64,000 nucleotides of DNA. It comes from Synergistaceae bacterium. GTDB lineage: Bacteria; Synergistota; Synergistia; Synergistales; Aminobacteriaceae. Where the stretch lies: assembly GCA_018436595.1 (NCBI GenBank), contig JAHDLC010000004.1:60954-124953 (forward strand). Reading direction: 5' to 3'. The first letter of the stretch is position 1; each line of letters begins with the position of its first letter. Below the pieces are notes generated by a model. The model was not told the DNA's origin and searched no databases. It saw nothing but the letters and a program-made list of their open reading frames with translations. Made by a program: the position numbers and the translations under genes. Shown piece after piece: positions 26,305 to 34,496 of the stretch.

Positions 26305-26540
26305 TCTAAAAATAAAAACCCGCCCCGGTAAGGGCGGGCGTTTGCCCGACTGCCACCCTGCCTTGCGCGCAATGCGCCCGGTGTTTGTTTCTACTTGGCC
26401 GGAAGCCTTTCTTCGAAACAGGCTCAGGGGCCCTCTTCCTCCCTGCCGGAGCCGGAAAAGCTTTCAGCCGCGGCCCTTCCTCTCTGTTGCCCGCAAAGGA
26501 GTACTCTTCCCCGTCATCGCCTTTCAAAACGCCGACGAAA
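26305..26540 (-). promoter_or_regulatory. T-box riboswitch leader of argG (probable arginine specifier)
   Basis: On the minus strand the leader contains the stem I kink-turn/AGUA region GATGACGGGGAAGAGTA (26502-26518), an AGAGAG bulge and a distal-loop CGGCTGAAAG. The opposite strand of the specifier loop reads GGAGGAAGAGG. After GAA plus one base, the triplet is AGG (Arg). The antiterminator is exact: AGGG (26356-26359), 7-nt bulge TGGCAGT (26349-26355), CGGGC, loop AAAC, GCCCG, CCCT. The competing terminator CCCGCCC/GGGCGGG (26319-26338) runs into a T-rich tract. The bulge TGGC would pair with GCCA, the end of a G73 tRNA, which is common for tRNA-Arg. Glu (GAG) and Gly (GGC) registers are possible alternatives. 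Confidence 0.82.
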
Positions 26541-26543
26541 AAG

Positions 26544-26571
26544 ATTATACAGAGGAATAAACAAATGTCAA
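26544..26571 (-). promoter_or_regulatory. Promoter of argG and its T-box leader
   Basis: Minus-strand -35 TTGACA (26566-26571) and -10 TATAAT (26544-26549), both consensus, 16-bp spacer. It begins 16 bases after the surE stop, so argG is transcribed separately from surE. Confidence 0.9.
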
Positions 26572-26586
26572 GTAAAATGAATTCAG

Positions 26587-27372
26587 TTACTTCAAGTTTA
26601 TTTTTTCAGCACCGTCGGCGGTGAGCGTTTCGATGGAAGGGAAATGGGTCATGTCCATATGCACGGGAGTCACCGAAACGTATCCGTTTGCGGCCGCCCA
26701 GACGTCGCTCCCCTCTTCGAGCTGGTCCTCGGGGCGACCCGCCACCCAGTAGTAGGTTCTTCCCCCTGGATCGGTAAAGCGGGTTACCTTTCCCTCGTAC
26801 AGCCGGACGCCTTTCCGGGTGACCCTGACTCCCCTGAGCAGGGACAGGGGAACATTGGGAACATTCACGTTCAAAAGGACTCCCCGGGGAAGAGGGTTGG
26901 AGCTTATGAATCCGATCAGGGCCCCGGCAACCGAAGAGGCGGTTTCATAATGCTGTTCCTGGTCGCTTTCATGACAGTCCAGGGAGAAGGCGATGGCCCC
27001 CAGTCCGAGAATGACCCCTTCCATGGCTGCGGATACCGTTCCCGAATAGGTCAGGTCGTCGCCCAGGTTCGGTCCCCTGTTGATGCCGGAGACCACCAGG
27101 TCGGGATCCGCCATGACCTCCTCCATCCCAAGAACGACACAGTCGGACGGTGTGCCGTCGCAGGCGAAAACGGCGCATTCTGGAGGATAGGGTCCCGGGG
27201 CGGCTTTCCATAGCCGGAGAGGCCGGGTCAGCGTGATGGAGTGACCGACGCTGCTCCGTTCCCGGTCGGGAGCGGTGACGGCACATTGGTGTCCCAGCCT
27301 GCAGAGGGCCGAGGCCAGTTCCACGATGCCCGGGGCAAAAACACCGTCGTCATTGGTGATAAGAAGTTTCAT
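26587..27372 (-). CDS. surE: 5'/3'-nucleotidase SurE
   Basis: Metal-dependent nucleotidase acting on nucleoside monophosphates and short polyphosphate. The 261-residue product begins MKLLITNDDGVFAPGIVELA, with the metal-binding NDDG, and has RSSVGHSITL and VVSGINRGPNLGDDLTYSGT. It is next to the site-2 protease gene (11-base gap), probably in one transcript with it and the genes upstream. Confidence 0.96.
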   Translation of the reverse strand: MKLLITNDDGVFAPGIVELASALCRLGHQCAVTAPDRERSSVGHSITLTRPLRLWKAAPGPYPPECAVFACDGTPSDCVVLGMEEVMADPDLVVSGINRGPNLGDDLTYSGTVSAAMEGVILGLGAIAFSLDCHESDQEQHYETASSVAGALIGFISSNPLPRGVLLNVNVPNVPLSLLRGVRVTRKGVRLYEGKVTRFTDPGGRTYYWVAGRPEDQLEEGSDVWAAANGYVSVTPVHMDMTHFPSIETLTADGAEKINLK

Positions 27373-27383
27373 GACGGAACTCC

Positions 27384-27992
27384 CTACAGAAGGATGAGCC
27401 TGAGGAAAAACATCACCACGGGCCCCATGACGGCCTGGACCACACCGAGAGCCACCAGGATCATGAGGATGAAAAACCCGTACCGTTCAAGCCAGAAATA
27501 CTTCTCCAGGAGCGCCGGCGGCAAAATGGGGTACAGCAGCTTCGAGCCGTCGAGGGGCGGTATGGGGATGAGGTTGAAGACGGCGAGGCCGATATTGATG
27601 ACGATCATCAGGAAGATGAACTGTCTCAGTGCCGGAACAGCGAGGAACGGGTATGGAAAGAGCCTTGCGAGCATTCCGAACAGGAAGGCCGTGAGAAAGT
27701 TCCCGCTCACTCCCGCTATGGAGACGAGGAACATGTCCCTCCGGGGATGCTTGAAATACCTCGGGTCAACGGGTACCGGCTTTGCCCATCCGAACCTGAA
27801 GAGAAGGAGCATGAGAGCTCCGATGGGGTCGAAATGGTGCAGGGGGTTGAGGGTCAGCCTGCCCATCCGGGCGGCGGTGGGGTCTCCCAGCCTGTACGCC
27901 ATGTAGCCGTGGCAGAACTCGTGGAACGTGATGGCCCAGAGAACGGCGGGAATACTCAGCAGCAGGTCCGCAAGCGCGGGCATACGCAACAT
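27384..27992 (-). CDS. Site-2 protease family membrane metallopeptidase (M50)
   Basis: Intramembrane zinc protease of the short YwhC/Rv0359-like group; its substrate is unknown. The 202-residue product has about five hydrophobic segments. The zinc motif HEFCH lies in WAITFHEFCHGYMAYRLGDP at about residues 19-38, and the second metal ligand is the Asp of NLIPIPPLDGSKLLYP near residue 145. There is no PDZ domain, unlike RseP. It lies between the tRNA nucleotidyltransferase fusion and surE on the minus strand. Confidence 0.9.
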   Translation of the reverse strand: MLRMPALADLLLSIPAVLWAITFHEFCHGYMAYRLGDPTAARMGRLTLNPLHHFDPIGALMLLLFRFGWAKPVPVDPRYFKHPRRDMFLVSIAGVSGNFLTAFLFGMLARLFPYPFLAVPALRQFIFLMIVINIGLAVFNLIPIPPLDGSKLLYPILPPALLEKYFWLERYGFFILMILVALGVVQAVMGPVVMFFLRLILL

Positions 27993-28017
27993 TGTTTTTC
28001 ACTCTCCTTCAAAAAAA

Positions 28018-30627
28018 TCACAGGGGGAAATTATACCGCACGTAATGAACCTCATCATCCCGATTTTTAAGGATACCGTCAAGCTTGAGGATTTTCAGCT
28101 TTTCGAGGATAACCCCTATTCTCGGCGTTGTCCCGTACCCGAGCTCGATCAGGTCCCTGCCTTTCAGCTCGGGAGATGTGCGGTGGAGCCTGGTCAGGTA
28201 CAGAAGAATCCTTCTCCGCACCCTCCATCTCCCGGTAGCGGCGCTCCAGAAGAGACAGACTGCCGGATCAGCGTCCCTGAGAAAGGCATAGATCCGTGAA
28301 TTCGAAGGCCCGGAGCGGCCTCCGAGTTCGTGTTCCACCGTTCCCAGTTCGGAAAGGCACTTAATTACGATGCCCCGTTCCGACTCGGGAAGATTCAGCC
28401 TGTCAACGGCGGCGAGCCTGATATTCTCCGGAGATTCCATGAGAAGAGCGGAAAAGAAGGCAAGCCACTGTCTGCCCCGGAAATCGGGAAAATCTCTTGA
28501 AATACGGCCGAGAAAGGCGCCGAGGCGTCTGAAGGTTCTCCTTCCGGTTTCGCCGAGACGGAGCCCCGGGAACAGCACTTCCCATACTCCCAGCTCTTCC
28601 ATCCGGTGTGCCGCCGGATAGGGAAAACGCTCCATGAAGGACAGCTCAAGCTCGCTTCTGAGGCGGAAGCCCGAAAGCCGTACGAGAAGACCTCCCCGCA
28701 CGCAGCTTCTCAGGAGCCTCAGGGTGTTGTCCTCCAGGGAGAGGCCAAGGCGCTGCTCCAGGCGGATTCCTCTCAGTACCCTGGTGGGGTCTTCCACGAA
28801 ACTCAGGTTATGGAGGACCTTCAGGATTTTCTTGCCGAGATCCCTCCGTCCGCCGAAAAAATCCACGAGGATGCCCCACGTGGACAGGTTTATGGAGACG
28901 GCCATGGCGTTGACGGTAAAGTCCCGCCGGTAGAGGTCATGCTTCAGGGAATCGGTGAACACCTTCGGCTGGGCGACGGGAAACTCGTAAAACTCCCTCC
29001 GGGCTGTGGCCACATCGACTTTCTTGCCTCCCGGGAATACCACTGTTCCCGTCTTGTACCGTTCGTGAACCGATACGCGGAGGCCGTCCTTTTCCCAGCT
29101 TTTCAGAAATCGGGGAGCGTCTCCCTCCACCACGATGTCCAGGTCCAGATTGTCCCGCCCGAGAAAAAGATCCCGTACAATGCCGCCGACGATGTAGGCC
29201 CTCATTCCCAGTTTTTCCGCCCGTTCCCCCAGGGTTCTCAGAAGGCCGATAGATTCCGGGGCGAGGCTTTTCTCAAGAAGCCACGAAACATCCTCGGTCC
29301 AGGGAAGCTCCGGGGCGCCGCTTCTCTCTTCCCGCGGAAGAGACAGGGGATAAAGGGCTTTCACAAGGTCGGTACGGGTTATGATGCCGACGATACGGTT
29401 CCCTTCGGTGACGGGCAGCCGGCCTATGCTGTGGGTGACGAAAAGCCTGTGGGCTTCGTGCACCGAGGCTTCTTTGGAAATGCTGATGATTCCCTCGGTC
29501 ATGAATTCCCTGATGAGGGTCTTGCCGAAACCGTGAAGGTGAGCCTTGTCCAGGTCTTTCCTGGTGATGAGGCCGAGGATGGCCTTTCCCTTCACCACGG
29601 GGAGGGCGGAATGACCGTACCGTATCATGATCCTGTAGGCGTCATCCACCGAGGAATCCGGCGGTATCACCATGACGGGCGAGGTCATGATGTCGCCTGC
29701 TGTCAGCGAAGGCTTAACTGCGTCGGCGAGACGAAGCTCCATTTCCTTTGCAAGGGGAAGAGGCTTGGCGTTGTGAAGGGTGACCGAAGCCGCCTGGGGG
29801 TGGCCGCCGCCTCCGAGGGGTGAAAGAAAAGCCGCCATGTCGAGGACATCGTCATGGCTCCGCCCGATCAGGTAGGTCCGGGTATCCATCCGGACCGCGG
29901 CGATGGCGATATCGGCGTCGAAATAGTCCCTCAGCCTGTGGACGAACAGGGAAAGGCCGTCCACGTATCCTGGGGAGGAGACTGCGGAAAAAACGGCTTT
30001 TGCGCCGTTGATGAACCTGATCCAGCTGTTTTCAATGAGGCTGTCGAGAATTTTCCTCTCCGGAGCGGAGAAGGTCATTTCAATGAACGTTGGTATGCTC
30101 GTAAGGTCGGCCCCGAGTTCCTTCATCCTCGCAACGGCCGCGAAGTCCCGGGGGGTTGTGCCGCTGAAGGTGAGGCCGCCGGTGTCCTCGTAAATGCCGG
30201 TGGCGAAGAGGGTCGCCTCGCTGGAGGAGATGGGGATTCTCCTTTCGAGGAGAATTTCCACGAGGAGAGTTGTGGTCGCTCCCACCGGTTCGATGGCGAT
30301 GAATTCGGCGTCGATATCGTCGGTGGAGGGGGGGTGGTGGTCGTACACGTGAACCGGGATGTTCTTTTTCCCGAGCAGGGATGCAAAGGGGCCTATTCTC
30401 GAACGTGACCTCGCGTCCACCACGACGAGCATGGTGATCTCGTCAAACTTGATCTTCTTCGGCGTCGCCACGGACCATCTGCTGCCGTGCTTTTTGAGGA
30501 ACTCCCTCACCGTGCGGCTTGCGGAACCTGACAGGCAGAGCCTGGCGCCGGGATAAAGCTTCTGGGCCGCCACCATGCTTGCCAGCGAGTCAAAATCGTT
30601 ACCCATGTGGCTAGTGATGACCTTCAC
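28018..30627 (-). CDS. DHH-CBS-CBS-tRNA nucleotidyltransferase fusion
   Basis: An 869-residue multidomain protein. The N-terminal DHH/DHHA1 phosphoesterase-like part (about 1-300) has TSHMGNDFDSLASM and YDHHPPSTDDI. Two CBS domains (about 310-430) include GDIMTSPVMVIPPDSSVDDA and REFMTEGIISIS. The poly(A) polymerase-type head (about 460-600) has YIVGGIVRDLFLGRDNLDLD with the DxD metal ligands, followed by the RNA-binding body. In Aquifex and some other bacteria relatives of this architecture act as A-adding enzymes at the tRNA 3' end. Whether this one adds CCA or only A cannot be read here. At least the tRNAs seen in the window encode CCA, so repair is a likely role. Its start overlaps coaE by 4 bases. 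Confidence 0.9.
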   Translation of the reverse strand: MKVITSHMGNDFDSLASMVAAQKLYPGARLCLSGSASRTVREFLKKHGSRWSVATPKKIKFDEITMLVVVDARSRSRIGPFASLLGKKNIPVHVYDHHPPSTDDIDAEFIAIEPVGATTTLLVEILLERRIPISSSEATLFATGIYEDTGGLTFSGTTPRDFAAVARMKELGADLTSIPTFIEMTFSAPERKILDSLIENSWIRFINGAKAVFSAVSSPGYVDGLSLFVHRLRDYFDADIAIAAVRMDTRTYLIGRSHDDVLDMAAFLSPLGGGGHPQAASVTLHNAKPLPLAKEMELRLADAVKPSLTAGDIMTSPVMVIPPDSSVDDAYRIMIRYGHSALPVVKGKAILGLITRKDLDKAHLHGFGKTLIREFMTEGIISISKEASVHEAHRLFVTHSIGRLPVTEGNRIVGIITRTDLVKALYPLSLPREERSGAPELPWTEDVSWLLEKSLAPESIGLLRTLGERAEKLGMRAYIVGGIVRDLFLGRDNLDLDIVVEGDAPRFLKSWEKDGLRVSVHERYKTGTVVFPGGKKVDVATARREFYEFPVAQPKVFTDSLKHDLYRRDFTVNAMAVSINLSTWGILVDFFGGRRDLGKKILKVLHNLSFVEDPTRVLRGIRLEQRLGLSLEDNTLRLLRSCVRGGLLVRLSGFRLRSELELSFMERFPYPAAHRMEELGVWEVLFPGLRLGETGRRTFRRLGAFLGRISRDFPDFRGRQWLAFFSALLMESPENIRLAAVDRLNLPESERGIVIKCLSELGTVEHELGGRSGPSNSRIYAFLRDADPAVCLFWSAATGRWRVRRRILLYLTRLHRTSPELKGRDLIELGYGTTPRIGVILEKLKILKLDGILKNRDDEVHYVRYNFPL

Positions 30628-31487
30628 TGCGTAAGTTCCTCCGAAAGGGCAATGCGCCTTTTATGGGGCATCCGCCGTATGGCGGCCATGTAGGGTCCCC
30701 TGGCTCCGTCCATTACATGGGGGCGGGAAAGACCGGCAAAAAGGTGTTCGAAAGAAATAAACGAGACGAGCCAACCTTCGGCATTTTTATCCATGGAGCT
30801 GACCCTGAGGCAGTCAAAATCAGTCCCGAGCCGTTCCTTCCTGAGAAAATCCCTGTACAGAAGGGCATCATCGTATCGCTGGAAGGTCACGGTGCACCGG
30901 ACAAGGCCTGCAAGGCGGCGGAAAAAGAGAGCATGCTTTTCCGCCGTCTCCCTGAGGTTCTCGAGGGTGCCGGCATTTTCGAGCACCACATCCGCCCGCC
31001 GCTTCTTTTCTTCCGAAGGGAGAAGGAAGGATTCCCTCCTGATGATCTCGCCTGCAGTCCATCCTCTTGAAGAGTTTCGTTCCCTTCTCTTTTCTTCAGG
31101 TGCGGCAAGGTAGACCGTAACATCGATCCACTGGGGCACTCCGCCTTCGAAAAGAAGGGGTATTTCGGCCACCACCCAGCCTTCCAGGGAGGCGGACATA
31201 CGTTCCATTTCAATCCGAACGAGAGGGTGAAGGAGCCCGCAGAGCCATGCGTAATCTTCAGCGGAACTGAAGGCCCGGGATGCTATTTCTCCCGGCAGGA
31301 TGTTCCCCCCGGTATCCGCCACTCCCCTGCCCCATCGTGAGACTGCCTCGCCGATGACATGAGGGCGCTTCCACAGGCTCCGGACGATTTCGTCCGCATC
31401 CAGGACGGATGCCCCCATTTCCTTCCAGAAACGGGTCAGCGTGGATTTACCAGCCCCAACGTCTCCTGTTACTCCCAAAGCCAGCAT
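30624..31487 (-). CDS. coaE: Dephospho-CoA kinase with C-terminal extension
   Basis: Phosphorylates dephospho-CoA in the last step of CoA synthesis. The first about 195 of 287 residues form the kinase: LGVTGDVGAGKSTLTRFWKE (P-loop), LDADEIVRSLW, and the lid GWTAGEIIRR. Standard CoaE is about 200 residues, so about 90 extra residues follow (VRCTVTFQRYDDALLYRDFL onward). Their strand-helix-strand pattern faintly resembles CutA-like domains, but I cannot name them. The start lies 41 bases inside the 3' end of the helicase gene. No other start fits, since the P-loop is right at the N-terminus. The end overlaps the tRNA nucleotidyltransferase fusion in an ATGA-like junction. Confidence 0.9.
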   Translation of the reverse strand: MLALGVTGDVGAGKSTLTRFWKEMGASVLDADEIVRSLWKRPHVIGEAVSRWGRGVADTGGNILPGEIASRAFSSAEDYAWLCGLLHPLVRIEMERMSASLEGWVVAEIPLLFEGGVPQWIDVTVYLAAPEEKRRERNSSRGWTAGEIIRRESFLLPSEEKKRRADVVLENAGTLENLRETAEKHALFFRRLAGLVRCTVTFQRYDDALLYRDFLRKERLGTDFDCLRVSSMDKNAEGWLVSFISFEHLFAGLSRPHVMDGARGPYMAAIRRMPHKRRIALSEELTQ

Positions 31488-33426
31488 GCTGTTTTTCCTC
31501 CTCGCCCCTGTCGTCCACTGTTTTGAACTTGTCGGGGATTTCCCAGAGAAAACGGGAAAAGCCGTTGCGAAATGTGGTGCCGAAGAGCCTTCGGGATCTG
31601 ACTCCGGTCATGTAGAGCCTTTCTTCGGCCCTGGTCATGCCCACGTAGCAGAGCCGCCGCTCCTCTTCCATGTTCTCCCTGTCTTCCAGGCATTTGAAAT
31701 GAGGAAAGACGGCCTCCTCCATTCCCACAAGAAAGACCACGGGAAATTCGAGCCCTTTCGCAGCATGGAGGGTCAAGAGGTTCACCGCATTCTTGTCGTC
31801 CAGGTCGAGTTTTTCAAGGTCCGTGAAAAGGGCCGCCTCGGCGAGCATTTCGGAGAGGTCGCCGCCCGTGGGGACTATGGAGCGGAGTTCCCTGATGTTT
31901 TCCACCCTCTCTTCCCACCCGTCGGGATCATCCTTCCTGAGGATGTCCTCGTATCCCATGGTGTCGAGAATGTAGGTAAGTATGTCAGCCAGGCTGTCGG
32001 AAAGGGAGAGGATCTTCACCATGTGCCGTGCCAGGTCTTTCAGCCCTGTCCCTGCCTTTCCTTCCGCCGCCCTGACCCCTTCCGCAAGGGTCTTCCAGTA
32101 CTCCCCGGCGGAAAGGGCCGGCAGGGATTCCAAAAAAGCGAACACCTTTTCCAGGCTCTTCTTTCCGAGCCCTCTTGCCGGGACATTGGCGATTCGGGTA
32201 AGGGACACCCTGTCCATGGGGTTCACCGCCGCCCTGAGGAAGGAGAGGATATCCTTTACTTCCTTCCGGTCGTAGAAGGCTGTTCCCCGCACAACCCGGT
32301 AGGGGATCCGGTTTTCGAGGAATTTCTGTTCGTAGACCCGGCTCATGGCGTTGATGCGGTACAGGAGGGCCATATCGCCGTAGCTGTATCCTTCCCTGTC
32401 ATGGAGCCTCCGTATTTCCGACATCAGGAAATCCGCCTCCTGGTACTCCGTCTGGCCGAGGAGGGTGTAGACTTTCTCCCCCATGTTGCGGGCGGTCCAC
32501 AGGTCTTTTTTACGCCTCTTTGAATTGCCTTCGATCAGGGCGTTTGCCGCCCCGAGAATTGTGCCGGAGGAGCGGTAATTCTGGTCAAGAATGACGACCT
32601 TTGCCGAAGGGAAATCCTGTTCGAAGTTGAGGATCATGGTCATGTCTGCTCCCCGCCAGCCGTAAATCGACTGGTCCGGATCCCCCACCACCATTATTTT
32701 CCGCTTCGGTCCCACCAGCTTGCCGAGGGTGAGATATTGGGGCCTGTTGACGTCCTGGTATTCGTCCACCAGGATCCACGAAAGGCGGTTCCGCTCCCTT
32801 TCCCGCAGATCCGGTTCCGAAGCCAGCAGACGGAGGGGAAGCAGAAGCAGATCGTCAAAGTCGACGGCGTTCTGCCGTCTCAGTGCTTCGTTGTAGGCGG
32901 TGAAGACATCACCGTAGATGCCCTCGAGCAGGGGGGAACTCTTCCCCGCCGGGAGGCAGTCGTTCTTTACCGTGGATATGCGGTCGAGCATGGACGAAGG
33001 CTCGAACTGCTTCGTGTCGATGTTCAGTCCTTCCATGATTTCCTTGACAAGGGAACGGCTGTCACCCCTGTCGAAAATGGCGAAGCCTTCCTTTAGGCTG
33101 ACTGAGGGGAGAAAGGCCCTGTTCCGGAAAAGAAAGCGAAGGCCGAAGGAGTGGAATGTACAGATCTGCATCTCCCGTCCCGTGTCCCCGAGAAGCGCCC
33201 GGACCCGTTCCTTCATCTCGTTGGCCGCCTTGTTGGTGAAGGTCACGGCAAGGATATCTTCCGGCCTGGCCAGTCCCTTTGCCACGAGATAGGCGATTTT
33301 GTGGGCAAGGACCCTTGTCTTGCCGCTGCCGGCGCCCGCCAGGACGAGAAGGGGGCCGTCGCAGTAGGCGACCGCTTCCCTCTGCCGGGGATTCAGTTTT
33401 TCCAGGAGTTTTTTCTCATCGGGCAT
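31447..33426 (-). CDS. UvrD/PcrA-type superfamily 1 DNA helicase
   Basis: ATP-dependent 3'-5' helicase for DNA repair and replication restart. The 659-residue product has all SF1 motifs in order: LNPRQREAV (Q), LAGAGSGKTRVLAHKIAYL (I), TFTNKAANEMKERV (Ia), VDEYQDVNRPQY (II), GDPDQSIYGWRGAD (III), QNYRSSGTI (IV), LLTLHAAKGLEFPVVF (V) and CYVGMTRAEERLYM (VI). It is shorter than typical PcrA (about 720), lacking some of the C-terminal tail. It begins 11 bases inside the hypB 3' end, so hypA-hypB-helicase-coaE may be one transcript. Confidence 0.95.
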   Translation of the reverse strand: MPDEKKLLEKLNPRQREAVAYCDGPLLVLAGAGSGKTRVLAHKIAYLVAKGLARPEDILAVTFTNKAANEMKERVRALLGDTGREMQICTFHSFGLRFLFRNRAFLPSVSLKEGFAIFDRGDSRSLVKEIMEGLNIDTKQFEPSSMLDRISTVKNDCLPAGKSSPLLEGIYGDVFTAYNEALRRQNAVDFDDLLLLPLRLLASEPDLRERERNRLSWILVDEYQDVNRPQYLTLGKLVGPKRKIMVVGDPDQSIYGWRGADMTMILNFEQDFPSAKVVILDQNYRSSGTILGAANALIEGNSKRRKKDLWTARNMGEKVYTLLGQTEYQEADFLMSEIRRLHDREGYSYGDMALLYRINAMSRVYEQKFLENRIPYRVVRGTAFYDRKEVKDILSFLRAAVNPMDRVSLTRIANVPARGLGKKSLEKVFAFLESLPALSAGEYWKTLAEGVRAAEGKAGTGLKDLARHMVKILSLSDSLADILTYILDTMGYEDILRKDDPDGWEERVENIRELRSIVPTGGDLSEMLAEAALFTDLEKLDLDDKNAVNLLTLHAAKGLEFPVVFLVGMEEAVFPHFKCLEDRENMEEERRLCYVGMTRAEERLYMTGVRSRRLFGTTFRNGFSRFLWEIPDKFKTVDDRGEEEKQHAGFGSNRRRWGW

Positions 33427-34081
33427 CCGCTGTTTTCTCCTTGATCCTGTCTTTCAGAAAGTCCGTCCAGCCCCCGAATCCTTCCCCGGTAAGCCCGTTG
33501 AGGTGTAGAACAGGTGCCTCTGGATTGAGGGACTTCACATCGTCTGTGAACATCTTCATGTCGAAGGGGAGGTACGGGAGGAGGTCTGTCTTGGTCAGAA
33601 GAACGATCTTCGATGAACTGAAAAGGTAAGGGTATTTGAGCGGCTTGTCCGCCCCTTCCGGCGTGCTCAGCATTGCTGCCTTGAAATCCTCTCCAAGGTC
33701 GAATTCCGCGGGGCACACCAGGTTTCCCACGTTTTCGACAAAGAGGATGTCAAGGGAGTCCAGCGGAAGAGATTCCATGGCCTTCTCCACCACGTTCGCC
33801 TCCAGGTGGCAACCTCCGCGGGTATTCACCTGCACCACGGGAATGCCGAGAACGTCCAGTCTTTCCGCATCCCTGTTCGTCGCCAGGTCACCCTCGATTA
33901 CGGCAAAGGAGAGGCCGGATTCTTTCGCGGTCCGCTCAAGAAGAGTCGTCTTCCCGCATCCGGGAGAGCCGATGATATTCACCATGAGGAGCCCTCTTTT
34001 CCTGTTCGCCTCCCTGATGGATGCGGCAAATTTTTCGTCTTCGGCCATAATCGACTGCTGAAGGGTAACGATCCTGCTCAT
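33416..34081 (-). CDS. hypB: Hydrogenase/urease nickel incorporation GTPase HypB
   Basis: GTPase that with HypA inserts nickel into [NiFe]-hydrogenase. The 221-residue product has the P-loop NIIGSPGCGKTTLLE, EGDLATNRDAERL and the metal-binding Cys/His of NTRGGCHLEANVVEKA, and KTDLLPYL as the base-recognition motif. There is no N-terminal His-rich nickel-storage stretch. It overlaps hypA in an ATGA. No hydrogenase structural or other hyp genes occur in the window. Confidence 0.95.
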   Translation of the reverse strand: MSRIVTLQQSIMAEDEKFAASIREANRKRGLLMVNIIGSPGCGKTTLLERTAKESGLSFAVIEGDLATNRDAERLDVLGIPVVQVNTRGGCHLEANVVEKAMESLPLDSLDILFVENVGNLVCPAEFDLGEDFKAAMLSTPEGADKPLKYPYLFSSSKIVLLTKTDLLPYLPFDMKMFTDDVKSLNPEAPVLHLNGLTGEGFGGWTDFLKDRIKEKTADAR

Positions 34082-34422
34082 GACTGTTCTTCAACCTCCA
34101 CCGATTCAATATCCAGTTCCATCCCCGCTACCGTATCCCGGTGAATCGAGCCGCAGGCAGGGCACAGGGCAGTCTCCTCCTGCCACGACGTTCCGCAGTC
34201 TCTGCACCGGAAGGAAAGGGGAACATCCTCCACGACGAGGCGGGCTCCTTCAAGGGCGGTGCCCCGGGTGACGGTGCTGAATGCGAAAGACAATATATCG
34301 GGAAAGACCTGCCTCAGGACACCGATCCTGAGCCGGACTTCCACGACGGACTTCCATCGCTGTTCTTCCTGCATTTGGAGCAGGGCGTTCACTATTGATT
34401 CTGCGAGAGACACTTCATGCAT
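34078..34422 (-). CDS. hypA: Hydrogenase maturation nickel metallochaperone HypA
   Basis: Binds nickel at the N-terminus and zinc in a ribbon, and delivers nickel with HypB. The 114-residue product begins MHEVSLAESIVNALL; the Met1-His2 nickel site is intact. Zinc cysteines are FRCRDCGTSW and ALCPACGS. It is the first gene after the hpf terminator and overlaps hypB by 4 bases. Confidence 0.95.
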   Translation of the reverse strand: MHEVSLAESIVNALLQMQEEQRWKSVVEVRLRIGVLRQVFPDILSFAFSTVTRGTALEGARLVVEDVPLSFRCRDCGTSWQEETALCPACGSIHRDTVAGMELDIESVEVEEQS

Positions 34423-34439
34423 GTTCGTTCCGTCCTATG

Positions 34440-34466
34440 AAAAAGAGGACCCGTTCAGGGTCCTCT
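34440..34466 (-). terminator. Rho-independent terminator of hpf
   Basis: A 9-bp stem, AGAGGACCC/GGGTCCTCT, has a 5-base loop. On the minus strand it runs into TTTTTC after the hpf stop and just before hypA. Confidence 0.85.
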
Positions 34467-34496
34467 CCGTGTCGGACAACCCTCTTCGGGATCGGA

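Noticed and set aside
28606..29823. 405-codon plus-strand frame opposite the tRNA nucleotidyltransferase fusion
   Set aside because: Antisense shadow of a well-supported gene, caused by GC-rich codon use.
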